A DNA stretch of 30,469 nucleotides from CAVQGF01 sp045807945 (GCA_045807945.1 JBJMGI010000077.1:1-30469), one strand, 5' to 3'. Shown: positions 8,528 through 16,802, counted from the first letter of the stretch. Made by a program: numbers and translations. The notes: generated by a model not told the origin, from the sequence alone.

Positions 8528-10963
8528 CTACTCCGTTCTGAGCGCCTCCATCGGTTCGGTGCGGGAAGCACCGCGGGCGGGCATATATACAGCGACCAAC
8601 CCGATCGTTATCAGAACAACAGATCCCGCGAGGATGGCAACGGCGCCGCCATCCGAGATCCCGTACAGTGCGCTTTGCATCAGCTTCTGCGCAATCAAGC
8701 TCGCTGCTACGCCCAGCACGACTCCGCCCGCGATGATGCGAAAACCATCTACCAGATAAAGCCGCAGAATGTCAGAAGTTTGTGCACCGAGTGCCATACG
8801 CACACCGGTCTCTTGCCTGCGCTGCGTCACGGTGAACGCGAGAAGTCCATACAGCCCGATGGCCGAAAGTAGTAGCGACACAACTCCGAAGGCAGCGAAC
8901 AATTGCAGCTGGATATTCCGAGGTGAGAGTTCGTCTTCCATCCAGGTTGCCATCGGCTGGACATTCGCGACTGGCTGCTGCGGGTCGACGCTCCACACGG
9001 TCTTACGTATCGCATCGGCGTAGGTGGACGGGTCGCCGCTGACGCGCACGGCGAGATCGCGGGGATAGAAGAAGTCTGGCCAGTCCTTCATCTGCGAATA
9101 CGGGAAATACATCTCAGGGCGCGGCGCTTTGTCGAGACCGGCCTGGTGAATGTCGTCGATGACGCCCACGACTGTGTACCAGATCATCTGCTTGGAAGGA
9201 GCTTCCTCGCCAAAATTGATGCGGCGGCCGACCGGATCGTCGATGTGAAAATATTTCTGCGCCACACTCTTGGTGATGACCGTCGCGCCGGGTGCGTTCT
9301 CGTTGTCCGATTCCTGCAGCAGACGCCCGAAGAGAAGCCGCATTTGCATGGTTTGCAGATAGTCCGAGCTGACAAAGCGAATGTTCGCGTCGTTGAACTC
9401 GCCCCGGCTCAGCGGCGGTTGGCCTTCGATGGTGAAGCTGTTGGTGCCGCCGAGATTCGTGAGCGGAAGGAAGCTGGTGTATCCAGCGGAGATCACCCCC
9501 GGCACGCGCTGCAATCCTTCGACTACTTCGCGGTAAAAGCGGTTGCGAGCTTCCGGCTTTTGATATGGCGAGTTGTCGCCGGATGCGATCGGGGTGCGCG
9601 CGGTCAGGACGTGATCGGGAGTGAATCCGATGTCCTGATGCGAAAGCTTCCAAACCGTTTGCACCATCAAGCAACTTGCGACAAGCAATGGAAGTGCCAG
9701 CCCGATCTGGGCCCCGACGAGGACTCGCCTAAGCGTGGACCTGGATTGCTGAATGCCGCGTCCGCCCTGCTGCAACGCAGCTAGCAGGTTGATCTTGACG
9801 GGCGCGAAGCCTAGCAGTCCGAAAAGCAGAGCCGAACCCACAGACACCGCAGTGGTGAAAACGACCAGGCGCCAGTCGATCACCGGTTTCGCCCAGGCCG
9901 ACATCGCGATCGGCACTAAGCGCGAAAGAAATGGCAGTATGGTCGCAGTCAGCAGCAAACCCAACGCTGAACCTGCCAAAGCGAGCACCACACTTTCGAT
10001 GATCGCCTGTTGGATCAGCCGCCCGCGGCTCGCACCGAGCGCGGCGCGGATTGCGATCTCGCGATTGCGGACGGCGGCGCGCGCCATCATCAGACCAGCG
10101 ACGTTACCGCAGGCGATCAGCAGGACGCAGGCCACTCCCACAAGCAAGAGCATCAGCATCAACTTGAGATCGCCGACGAATTCTTCTCTTAGGGGATGCG
10201 CATAAGCACTGACATTAAGGTTCGAATCGGGCGTCTCGATGGCGAGTTGCTGGGCGATATTTCGCAGCTCGCTATTGGCCGTCTTGAGGCTCACACCTTC
10301 GCGCAGCAATCCATAAACGTGCAGGTTGTGCGAGCTTCTGTTTTGCAGCTCCTCTGAAGTCAGCTGGATGGGAACCCAGATCTGCGCCTTCTGCGGAAAG
10401 GTGAAGCCGTGCGGCATCACACCGACGATGCGATAGGGCGCGTAGTTCAAAACAATGTCGCGCGAGAGAATGTTGGGATCGCTGCCGAATCGCTGCTGCC
10501 AAAGGGCAGCACTGATGAGAGCGACTTTGGAGCCGCCGGCGCGATCCTCGTCAGCGGTAAAGCCGCGCCCGAGTGCCGGCTGGACGCCAAGGATCGAGAG
10601 GAGGTTTGCGTTGACGCGAGCGCCATCCACCTTCTCAGGCGTGTCCGCCCTCACGTTGAAGCTGGCGTTTCGCGTGGCCGCCATGTCGACGAAGCTATGG
10701 TTCCGCTCTTTCCAAGCGCTGAAGTTTCCCGCAGCCGGAGTGTTCTTGGGGAAACCGACCTTCGTCGCATCTTCAAAGATCTCGACGAGACGCGACTGAT
10801 TGGCGAACTGCAAGGGGCGGAGCAGCACTGCGTCGGCAAGAGCAAAGATAGCCGTGGTGGCGCCGATCCCGATTGCCAGGGTGACCACCGCCACGACGGT
10901 GAACATGGGCGATTTGCGCAACTGGCGGAGCGCGAAGCGAAGATCTTGAATAAGAGTGTCCAT
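8528..10963 (-). CDS. MacB-like orphan ABC permease (ADOP family)
   Basis: 811 residues with the two-module layout of the acidobacterial duplicated orphan permease family (TIGR03434). The N-terminus IQDLRFALRQLRKSPMFTVV is the family signature, followed by a first transmembrane helix, a MacB-type periplasmic domain (roughly residues 50-240) and three helices (about 270-430). A second periplasmic domain and three C-terminal helices ending near VYMPARGASRTEPMEALRTE complete it. Such permeases usually lack a partner ATPase gene next to them, and none is seen here. MacB relatives act as mechanotransmitters or exporters rather than channels; the cargo is unknown. GAGG lies 8 bases before the ATG at 10963. 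It is the longest gene in the window and supports the phylum assignment. Confidence 0.93.
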   Translation of the reverse strand: MDTLIQDLRFALRQLRKSPMFTVVAVVTLAIGIGATTAIFALADAVLLRPLQFANQSRLVEIFEDATKVGFPKNTPAAGNFSAWKERNHSFVDMAATRNASFNVRADTPEKVDGARVNANLLSILGVQPALGRGFTADEDRAGGSKVALISAALWQQRFGSDPNILSRDIVLNYAPYRIVGVMPHGFTFPQKAQIWVPIQLTSEELQNRSSHNLHVYGLLREGVSLKTANSELRNIAQQLAIETPDSNLNVSAYAHPLREEFVGDLKLMLMLLLVGVACVLLIACGNVAGLMMARAAVRNREIAIRAALGASRGRLIQQAIIESVVLALAGSALGLLLTATILPFLSRLVPIAMSAWAKPVIDWRLVVFTTAVSVGSALLFGLLGFAPVKINLLAALQQGGRGIQQSRSTLRRVLVGAQIGLALPLLVASCLMVQTVWKLSHQDIGFTPDHVLTARTPIASGDNSPYQKPEARNRFYREVVEGLQRVPGVISAGYTSFLPLTNLGGTNSFTIEGQPPLSRGEFNDANIRFVSSDYLQTMQMRLLFGRLLQESDNENAPGATVITKSVAQKYFHIDDPVGRRINFGEEAPSKQMIWYTVVGVIDDIHQAGLDKAPRPEMYFPYSQMKDWPDFFYPRDLAVRVSGDPSTYADAIRKTVWSVDPQQPVANVQPMATWMEDELSPRNIQLQLFAAFGVVSLLLSAIGLYGLLAFTVTQRRQETGVRMALGAQTSDILRLYLVDGFRIIAGGVVLGVAASLIAQKLMQSALYGISDGGAVAILAGSVVLITIGLVAVYMPARGASRTEPMEALRTE

Positions 10964-11105
10964 CCCGAATACCTCTGCAAGTTTGCTTCCTGTTGGACGC
11001 GGAACAAGTTGCTCGGTAATCAGAGGCGGATCGCGAGGCGGTAGAACCAGCGCTGTCCGTAAACGGACATCCTCCGTGCGCGAGTGAACAGTTGTGTGAG
11101 GCAGA

Positions 11106-11135
11106 TTGGCGCTAATCAGGCGGGCACGTTAGAAT
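11106..11135 (+). promoter_or_regulatory. Candidate sigma-70 promoter of tRNA-Val
   Basis: TTGGCG at 11106-11111 and TAGAAT at 11130-11135 are separated by 18 bases. The -10 element ends 24 bases before the first base of the mature tRNA, leaving room for a short 5' leader. No other gene on this strand could use it. Assigned by eye only. Confidence 0.45.
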
Positions 11136-11159
11136 AGAGTTCTTCCTACTACTTCCTGT

Positions 11160-11236
11160 AGGCCCGTAGCTCAGTTGGTTAGAGCGCTTCCTTGACACGG
11201 AAGAGGTCGATGGTTCGAGTCCATTCGGGCCTACCA
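11160..11236 (+). tRNA. tRNA-Val (GAC)
   Basis: A full cloverleaf, 77 bases including the encoded CCA. The acceptor stem 11160-11166 pairs perfectly with the seven bases before the discriminator A. T8 and A9 are followed by a D arm, a five-pair anticodon stem (CTTCC/GGAAG) and a loop with anticodon GAC at 11194-11196. The T arm contains GTTCGAGTC. GAC reads GUC/GUU valine codons. The 3' part of this gene, from 11197, is repeated at 13001-13040 and marks the edge of an inserted segment. Confidence 0.97.
11197..11236 (+). repeat. Direct repeat, left copy (attachment site within tRNA-Val)
   Basis: This 40-base stretch runs from the anticodon loop to the CCA end of tRNA-Val. It matches 13001-13040 at 39 of 40 positions; the last 33 bases (11204-11236) are identical. 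Integrases of the tyrosine family commonly recombine in the 3' half of tRNA genes and leave such a duplication. The tRNA copy on this side is intact. Confidence 0.85.
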
Positions 11237-11259
11237 GTTATCTCCATCCGCCGACAGCC

Positions 11260-11835
11260 TTATTGGGGCCGGATCTCATTTTTCGTAACAGGTTTGTCGA
11301 GATAGTCTGTGTCGTAAATGAGTGCGGATCCGAAGCTGGGGTCGGTAGCGGACTTCAGTTGCCCGTCAGAAAGCCAATCTGGCTCGCCCGCACGTACTTT
11401 GTGAAAACGTACGATTGGATTGTCATATTGCGTGTAATAGACACGGAACCGCTCATTGGGGAAGTCGGACTTAAGCTTGATTGCCCACATAAACGCCATC
11501 TCTCTGCCTATCTCGCAAGCTGCGACGAAATCGGCGTGGGCAACGTCGTAGGTTTCTTCGATGACATCCATGTCTTCTGAAACGTGTTCTCGTTGGGTAT
11601 TCGTGGCGCGATTCTTGAACTCGTCGAAGATATGGGTGTGGTTGATGAATGACTCAGTTTCAGTCTTGCCATCGCTCAGTTCATTCACCCCGCCACTACA
11701 CTGAAAGTCAAGATAGACGCAGTCGTCGAGTTCGACAAAGTTCGGCCAGAAAACACGAAGTACCTGTGCTGCTGCTTTAACACTCACGTGTCTTTGAACG
11801 CGGATGTCATCTGTGGTGCTCACATTCTGGCTCAC
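11260..11835 (-). CDS. Hypothetical protein in the tRNA-Val insert
   Basis: I do not recognise this 191-residue protein. It has no signal peptide or membrane segment and is acidic, with many Asp and Glu. It is mixed alpha/beta in appearance, with aromatic-rich stretches such as REMAFMWAIKLKSDFPNERF and YYTQYDNPIVRFHKV. It starts with GTG at 11835, preceded by an AAGGGGA ribosome site. It lies 18 bases downstream of the WG-repeat gene on the same strand, so the two form a small operon. A cytoplasmic partner or immunity-type role next to an exported repeat protein is possible, but nothing in the sequence proves it. Confidence 0.7.
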   Translation of the reverse strand: MSQNVSTTDDIRVQRHVSVKAAAQVLRVFWPNFVELDDCVYLDFQCSGGVNELSDGKTETESFINHTHIFDEFKNRATNTQREHVSEDMDVIEETYDVAHADFVAACEIGREMAFMWAIKLKSDFPNERFRVYYTQYDNPIVRFHKVRAGEPDWLSDGQLKSATDPSFGSALIYDTDYLDKPVTKNEIRPQ

Positions 11836-11853
11836 GGGATCCCCTTCTTGTGG

Positions 11854-12900
11854 TTAATTTCTGCCGTAGATAGAGACTGCAGCCAAACCCTCTGAGAAAC
11901 CCTGCCTAAAGTCAAAAGCTGTATTTCCTACGGCGTTCCCGGAGTGATCTATGTAAGTCCCGAACCCATCCAGAATGACCCCCGCCAATCCATCGCTGAA
12001 ATCTTCACAATTTTCGAACTTCAATGGGATCACCAATGCACCCTTAGCGTTGATATATCCACACTTTTGATCTTCAGTTCTTATCCACGCCAGACCTTCG
12101 CGGAACTCACCGCCGAAGTCATATTTGGGAGCAACGGTCCACTTGCCGGATTTATCTATATACCCCGATTTTCCGTTTACGACGACGTTACTGAAACCCT
12201 CAGAAAAGCCCCAAGCCTCGTCAAACTGTGGCTCTACAACAAAGGCTCCAGATTTATCGATGTAGCCCCACCGTTCCGCCACCTGAGCAGCAGCTAAGCC
12301 TTCCTCAAATCCCCAGGTCATTTGGAACCGAGGAGCGATTTTGATATTTCCTGATTTATCTATAAACCCCCATACACCGTTTGAAACATTCCCGGATACT
12401 TGGACGCGTGCCAACCCATCGGAGAACACGTCGGCGTCAACAAACTGCGGCTTTATGACAACTGCTCCGGTTTTGTCTATATAGCCCCACTTCCCATCAA
12501 TCTCCACCGGTGCGAGACCTTCATAAAAACCTCCTGCGTCTTGAAAACGCGCGGGAATCACCAGCTTGCCAGTCTTATCGATGAAGCCATGCCGATCGCC
12601 ACCGTTGGTGGGACGGAGGGTGACGGTGGCCAACCCTTCCGAAAACGTGCGCGCGACATCGAAAAACTGGGGCTTGACAATGAACTGGCCGGTCTTATCG
12701 ATATAACCCCATTTATGGCAGATGGCAGCGGCTGCGATACCGTCGTGAAACTCGAAAACCGAGTCGAACTTGGCAGGGATAACGACCTTGCCGGAGTGGT
12801 CAATAAAACCGGTGGCTTTCGAATTGCAATTCCCGTATTCGTCGAGACCGAACGTTGCGGTCGAAACAAGTGTTAGCCCAATTGCAATTAGTCGAAGCAT
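11854..12900 (-). CDS. Exported WG-repeat protein
   Basis: 348 residues. A signal peptide (residues 1-18, LRLIAIGLTLVSTATFG) is followed by about eight tandem WG repeats, each 38-45 residues. The unit is roughly GYIDK(S/T)G..VI.P.F....F.EGLA.V..., with examples near WGYIDKTGQFIVKPQF, HGFIDKTGKLVIPARF and WGYIDKSGAFVVEPQF. WG repeats build elongated beta structures thought to bind proteins or carbohydrates; no enzyme site is present. It starts with ATG at 12900 and heads a two-gene operon inside the tRNA-bounded insert. The product is likely periplasmic or secreted. Confidence 0.9.
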   Translation of the reverse strand: MLRLIAIGLTLVSTATFGLDEYGNCNSKATGFIDHSGKVVIPAKFDSVFEFHDGIAAAAICHKWGYIDKTGQFIVKPQFFDVARTFSEGLATVTLRPTNGGDRHGFIDKTGKLVIPARFQDAGGFYEGLAPVEIDGKWGYIDKTGAVVIKPQFVDADVFSDGLARVQVSGNVSNGVWGFIDKSGNIKIAPRFQMTWGFEEGLAAAQVAERWGYIDKSGAFVVEPQFDEAWGFSEGFSNVVVNGKSGYIDKSGKWTVAPKYDFGGEFREGLAWIRTEDQKCGYINAKGALVIPLKFENCEDFSDGLAGVILDGFGTYIDHSGNAVGNTAFDFRQGFSEGLAAVSIYGRN

Positions 12901-13000
12901 TGAAACTCGTCACCACAACTACTCAATTTGCGCACTGATTTAAGACTGTAAGCTTGCGAAAAGCAAGGCCACTGAGTACTGTCGGTGACCTCAAAATGAG

Positions 13001-13040
13001 ACGGAACAGGTCGATGGTTCGAGTCCATTCGGGCCTACCA
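13001..13040 (+). repeat. Direct repeat, right copy (tRNA-Val 3' fragment)
   Basis: Positions 13008-13040 are identical to 11204-11236, the T arm, acceptor strand and CCA of tRNA-Val; 13001-13006 extend the match after one mismatch at 13007. No 5' half of a tRNA precedes it, so it is not a functional gene. It is the distal attachment site left by integration into tRNA-Val. Confidence 0.88.
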
Positions 13041-13114
13041 ATCCTTCAAGTGAGTAACTTCGGCTTTCTTGCCCTTCGGTTTCCGAACCCCTACACTTAG
13101 CGAACTGTGGAATC

Positions 13115-13460
13115 GTGGACGAAGGGCCGTTCACCAAGGGCGCTGTCGTGCTGGTCAGGCTCAATACGCCGCGCGAGAAGTTCTGGGGGGCCGTTCTTGA
13201 CATCTCTTCCGGGCATCGCCATGCGCGGAATCGACCTGAATTCCTTCGACGACTTCGCGCGCCTGATCAATGCCGGTGAGAACGCGACGCCGGCTTCGGT
13301 ATTTTTCCCGATGCATCGGGTGGAACGGATCGAGCTCGACGCTCGCAACGGCGACATTCCCTCGCTGAGTGAGCGCTTCGAAAACCGTACGGGGAAGGTC
13401 TTCACCTCGCTTTCCGGATTTGCGGTCGGGGCCGGTTCGAGCGGGCGAAAGGGCGAATAG
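13115..13460 (+). pseudogene. Conserved hypothetical gene with a frameshift
   Basis: Two adjoining frames together read as one protein. From GTG 13115 the first gives VDEGPFTKGAVVLVRL and ends in EKFWGAVLDISS. After about 13210 sense continues one frame over with GIAMRGIDLNSFDDFARL, then FFPMHRVERIELDARNGDIP and SLSERFENRTGK up to the stop at 13458-13460. The second half matches a pattern I recall from short acidobacterial proteins of unknown role. One extra G (in the run at 13211-13213) or a two-base loss would explain the shift; a sequencing error cannot be excluded. It lies directly beyond the right tRNA repeat and 4 bases before the phosphatidyltransferase gene, in the position of a first operon gene. 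Confidence 0.6.
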
Positions 13461-13464
13461 GCCC

Positions 13465-14079
13465 ATGCCACTGCTTTCGCAATTGCGTGCCGCTCCCAAT
13501 CAGCTGACGCTGATGCGGCTGATCATCGTCCCTTTCATCATCATCAACATCGTGGACGACCGCTTCGGATGGGCGCTCGGATTGTTCATCCTCGCCGGTG
13601 TCAGCGACGCACTCGATGGATTGCTGGCGCGGCTGCTCAAGCAGAAGACGCTGCTCGGGCAGTACCTTGACCCGATCGCGGACAAATTGCTACTGAGCAC
13701 GTTGTTCCCAGTCCTCTCGGCGACGCACAAACTGCCGTGGATGGTCACGATTCTGGTGATGAGCCGCGACGTCAGCTTGCTGATCGTGGCCACCATCTTC
13801 ACGCTCACCACTTCGTACCGCGATTTCAAGCCAAACATCTTCGGCAAGGCGAACACAGTCGCGCAGATCGCAACCATTCTCGTCGTGCTGATGGACGAAA
13901 CTTGGGATTTTGCCTGGCTTGGCTTGCTACGCCATGTCGGCATCTGGAGCACTATGATCCTGACGGTGGTCTCTGGCGTCTCTTATGTGTTGCGCGCTAC
14001 GCGCAAGCTTCATGCGGGCTCGTTCAATGAGCCCGCCCTGCCCAATGTTTCTCCGGAAGCGAAGCGCGGCGCCGAATAG
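13465..14079 (+). CDS. pgsA: CDP-alcohol phosphatidyltransferase (PgsA-like)
   Basis: An integral membrane enzyme that transfers a phosphatidyl group from CDP-diacylglycerol to an alcohol, most likely glycerol 3-phosphate in phosphatidylglycerol synthesis. The 204-residue product contains the full signature DG-x2-AR-x8-G-x3-D-x3-D (DALDGLLARLLKQK, then GQYLDPIADK), which binds the metal ions. It has about five to six hydrophobic helices. The ATG at 13465 is chosen because it begins just before the conserved APNQLTLMRL helix; the frame is open upstream, but that is the overlapping previous gene. The last 25 codons encode a hydrophilic tail that includes a GC-rich palindrome (14014-14036), perhaps acquired by insertion of a small repeat. 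Whether it acts on glycerophosphate or another alcohol cannot be told. Confidence 0.88.
   Translation: MPLLSQLRAAPNQLTLMRLIIVPFIIINIVDDRFGWALGLFILAGVSDALDGLLARLLKQKTLLGQYLDPIADKLLLSTLFPVLSATHKLPWMVTILVMSRDVSLLIVATIFTLTTSYRDFKPNIFGKANTVAQIATILVVLMDETWDFAWLGLLRHVGIWSTMILTVVSGVSYVLRATRKLHAGSFNEPALPNVSPEAKRGAE
14014..14038 (+). repeat. GC-rich palindromic repeat, copy 1 (in pgsA)
   Basis: Arms GCGGGCTC (14014-14021) and GAGCCCGC (14029-14036) flank a GTTCAAT loop. The unit closely resembles a palindrome at 29676-29699: both share GCGGG, the GTTCAA core and AGCCCGCCC. It lies in the 3' end of the coding region and encodes part of the protein tail. Confidence 0.5.
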
Positions 14080-14117
14080 TGGCTGAAAAACGGAGCGAGC
14101 CTTAGAATCAAAGGTTC

Positions 14118-15599
14118 GTGTCCATACGCCTCTCCAATACGCTCAGCGGCAAAGTGGAGGAGTTCCGTCCCATCGCTCCGCCGCAAGTGCGCATGTACTC
14201 CTGCGGGCCCACAGTCTACGACTACGGACACATTGGCAACTTTCGCACGTTCGTCGCGGTAGATATTCTGCGGCGCTTCCTGAAGCAAAGCGGATACAAG
14301 CTGCAGCACGTGATGAACATCACGGATGTGGACGACCGCATCATCGAACGCGCGGCCAAGCAGGGCGTCGGGGTGCGGCAGTACACGGAAAAATTCGAGA
14401 AGGCGTTCCTCGACGATATGGACTCGCTCCACTGCGAGCATCCGGAAGAGATCGTGCGCGCCACCGACGAGATCAACGAGATGGCCGATTTCATCGCGCA
14501 CCTGGTTGAAAAAGGGTTTGCCTACCGCGCTGAAGATGGTTCGTACTACTTCCGCATCGCAAAATTCCCCGAGTACGGAAAATTGTCGAAGAAGCCGCTG
14601 ACGGCGATCGAAGATGGAGCGCGGGTGGATTCGGACCGCTTCGACAAAGAAGAAGTCCGCGACTTCGCGTTGTGGAAGGCGCCGAAAGCCGGCGAGGCTT
14701 TCTGGGAGACGAAGATCGGCAAAGGACGCCCCGGTTGGCACATCGAGTGCTCAGCAATGGCGATCAAGCATCTTGGTGAGACGCTCGACATCCACCTCGG
14801 CGGCGAGGACCTGATCTTTCCGCATCATGAGAATGAGATCGCGCAGTCCGAATCGCTGACCGGCAAGCCGTTCGCGCGTTATTGGGTGCACGCGCGCTTC
14901 CTGCTGATCGAAGCGGACAAGATGTCGAAGTCGATGGGGAACTTCTTTACGCTTCGCGATCTGGTGCTGATGGGGCACAAACCGTCGTCGATCCGATACT
15001 TGCTGGCGTCGGTGCCATACCGCAGGCAATTGAATTTCACCTTCGATGGCCTGAGGCAGGCGGCGGCATCGGTAGAGCGGGTGCGCAATTTCAAGCAGCG
15101 GCTGGAATCGGCGCAGCTTCCGCCGGGTTCGAATGCTGCAGCGGCGGCGCTCGCGAGTGAGACTTCAAAGAAGATGACGGCGGCACTCGAAGATGACTTG
15201 AACACGGCAGAGTTCCTTGGCGCGCTCTTTGAGATGGTGCGGCAGGCGAATGCGCTAGCTGATGCAGGCGAGCTGAAGAAAGAAGATGCCACCGTGCTGC
15301 TTGCGCCGGTGCGGCAGTTCGATGAGATCTTCGACGTGCTGCGTGACGACGATACGCAGCGGATGCGCAAGATCGTGGAGTGGGGAAAAAAGGAAGGGCG
15401 CAAGATCGAAGGCGATGCGGCCGCGCTCGCTTCCAACCATTTCTTGTCCGACGAGCAGGTCAGCGAATTGATCGAGCAGCATAACGCGGCTCGTAAAGCG
15501 AAGGACTTCGCAAAATCAGACGCTGTCAGGAAACAACTTGCCGACTCCGGCATTCTGGTGGAGAACACCAAAGAAGGCGTCCGTTGGAAGCGCCGCTGA
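14118..15599 (+). CDS. cysS: Cysteinyl-tRNA synthetase
   Basis: Charges tRNA-Cys with cysteine, in the cytoplasm. The 493-residue product has the normal bacterial length. The class I signature appears as YDYGHIGN (residues 35-41), the usual CysRS variant of HIGH. The second signature, KMSKS, is near residue 269. Zinc ligands that discriminate cysteine are seen as Cys29 in MYSCGPT, the Cys in WHIECSAM, and the His and Glu of the FPHHENE segment. The C-terminal anticodon-binding part contains the DALA-like helices and ends with EGVRWKRR. The start is GTG 14118 with a modest AAAGG upstream. It follows pgsA by 38 bases on the same strand, probably in one transcript. Its stop abuts the convergent exporter gene. 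Confidence 0.97.
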   Translation: MSIRLSNTLSGKVEEFRPIAPPQVRMYSCGPTVYDYGHIGNFRTFVAVDILRRFLKQSGYKLQHVMNITDVDDRIIERAAKQGVGVRQYTEKFEKAFLDDMDSLHCEHPEEIVRATDEINEMADFIAHLVEKGFAYRAEDGSYYFRIAKFPEYGKLSKKPLTAIEDGARVDSDRFDKEEVRDFALWKAPKAGEAFWETKIGKGRPGWHIECSAMAIKHLGETLDIHLGGEDLIFPHHENEIAQSESLTGKPFARYWVHARFLLIEADKMSKSMGNFFTLRDLVLMGHKPSSIRYLLASVPYRRQLNFTFDGLRQAAASVERVRNFKQRLESAQLPPGSNAAAAALASETSKKMTAALEDDLNTAEFLGALFEMVRQANALADAGELKKEDATVLLAPVRQFDEIFDVLRDDDTQRMRKIVEWGKKEGRKIEGDAAALASNHFLSDEQVSELIEQHNAARKAKDFAKSDAVRKQLADSGILVENTKEGVRWKRR

Positions 15600-16550
15600 T
15601 CAAGCTTCGATCTCGCAAGCGGCCAGCTGAGGAGTGGCGGGATCGGCCTGCTTAAGTTTCGAACTCGTAACCAGCGCTACGGCCGCGACGATCACCACCA
15701 TGCCGCCGCCGATATACCAATCGAGGCGCTCGCCCGCGATCAGCCATCCTAGAAAAACAGCCACGACAGGATTCACGTAGGCGTAAGTTGCAACTTTCGG
15801 CGTGGGCACGTGCTCGAGCAGCCAGATGTATGCCGTGAAGCCGACCATCGAGCCGAACGTCACCAGATAAAGGATGGCGCCGATGCCACGGGGCGTCCAA
15901 ACCGCCGCGTGAAGGTCGCCAATTGCGACGGAGATGAGCAAGTTTACGGCTCCGGCGACCGTCATCTCCCATCCGGTTGCGGCGAAGGGGCCGATGCTGA
16001 GCTGGGAACGCCGCGAGATGATGGAGCCGACGGTCCAACTGAGCGAGCCGAATAGCAGCACGGCCGCTGCGGCGAGTTTCGCGCGCTCGGCGCTCGTGTT
16101 GCGCAGGTCGGGCCACAGCAGAACGGCAAGTCCGACAATCCCGAGCGCGAGGCCTAGCCATCCGCGGCCACGAAGGCGGTCCCCTTTGAGGATGAATCCT
16201 TCGATGAGCGCTACCCAGATGGGAACGACTGCCACGATCAAAGCGGCCAAGCCGCTATCTACATATTTTTCCGCCCAGGCCAGCAGAACATTGCCGCCGG
16301 TCAGCAGAAGGATCCCGATAGCGGCGACGCGCAGAAAATCATGCCTGGAAACTTTGATGCTGCGGCCCGTCATGGCGCAGAGCGCGAGCATCAGCGGCCC
16401 GGAGATTAGAAAACGGCTCGCACCCATCAACGCGGCAGGGATATGCTCCACCGCGATCTTAATCGCAAGATAAGTGGAACCCCAAAAGACGTACACCAGC
16501 GCGAAACACAACGCTACGCGGAATTGGTGCTGCTTTTGGGCCGCTGTCAT
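15600..16550 (-). CDS. EamA/DMT family transporter
   Basis: An inner-membrane transporter of the drug/metabolite superfamily, 316 residues. It has ten predicted helices arranged as two EamA repeats: the first begins FALVYVFWGSTYLAIKIAVE, the second includes GSLSWTVGSIISRRS and ends in a helix around GGGMVVIVAAVALVTSS. The motif FWGSTYLAIK and the PA..MGASRFLISG segment fit the YedA/RhtA-like subgroup, which exports amino acids or related metabolites. The ATG at 16550 is the only start before the first helix; no strong ribosome site is seen. It is monocistronic and convergent with cysS without any gap. Confidence 0.9.
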   Translation of the reverse strand: MTAAQKQHQFRVALCFALVYVFWGSTYLAIKIAVEHIPAALMGASRFLISGPLMLALCAMTGRSIKVSRHDFLRVAAIGILLLTGGNVLLAWAEKYVDSGLAALIVAVVPIWVALIEGFILKGDRLRGRGWLGLALGIVGLAVLLWPDLRNTSAERAKLAAAAVLLFGSLSWTVGSIISRRSQLSIGPFAATGWEMTVAGAVNLLISVAIGDLHAAVWTPRGIGAILYLVTFGSMVGFTAYIWLLEHVPTPKVATYAYVNPVVAVFLGWLIAGERLDWYIGGGMVVIVAAVALVTSSKLKQADPATPQLAACEIEA

Positions 16551-16615
16551 GGGAATGCTCTGAACATATCAGAGTCCTGCCTGGCGGCCCTCGATTCTCA
16601 AAAACTTTTGCGGGC

Positions 16616-16645
16616 TTGACTGAGTGTTCAAGAGGGAGCTAGGCT
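16616..16645 (+). promoter_or_regulatory. Candidate promoter upstream of dnaG
   Basis: TTGACT at 16616-16621 and TAGGCT at 16640-16645 are separated by 18 bases in the gap before dnaG. The -35 is near consensus, the -10 weak. It would give a leader of about 150 bases. Confidence 0.3.
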
Positions 16646-16802
16646 TCGCCGACCGTCCACCGCCGTGCGTTAGGACGATCTGAAGGTGCTTTTTCCGGTG
16701 AGCTTCACAGGAGAAAGGCTTTTTGCACAGGATATCCACGGTTTGCCAGTGGTCGCGAGCGGATACAGTGCACGGTTTGCATAAGAATTCCCGTGGAGTC
16801 GT

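Larger units (their letters stand above)
11237..13040. mobile_element. Small integrated element (1.8 kb) at tRNA-Val, no integrase
   Basis: The segment between the intact tRNA-Val gene and a detached copy of its 3' end holds two minus-strand genes and little else. By eye it is richer in A+T than the 60-plus percent G+C genes on either side. This is the footprint left by site-specific integration. No integrase, excisionase or transposase is encoded inside, so it is either the remnant of a larger island that lost its recombination gene or a passenger mobilised in trans. The boundary is defined by the repeats at 11197-11236 and 13001-13040. Confidence 0.7.

Noticed and set aside
11854..12900. 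CRISPR-like or satellite repeat array suggested by regular repetition
   Set aside because: The repetition is at protein level (WG repeats within one open frame), with diverged DNA and no identical spacer-separated repeats.
13001..13040. Second tRNA-Val gene
   Set aside because: Only the 3' part is present; the acceptor 5' strand, D arm and anticodon are missing, so it is an integration scar.
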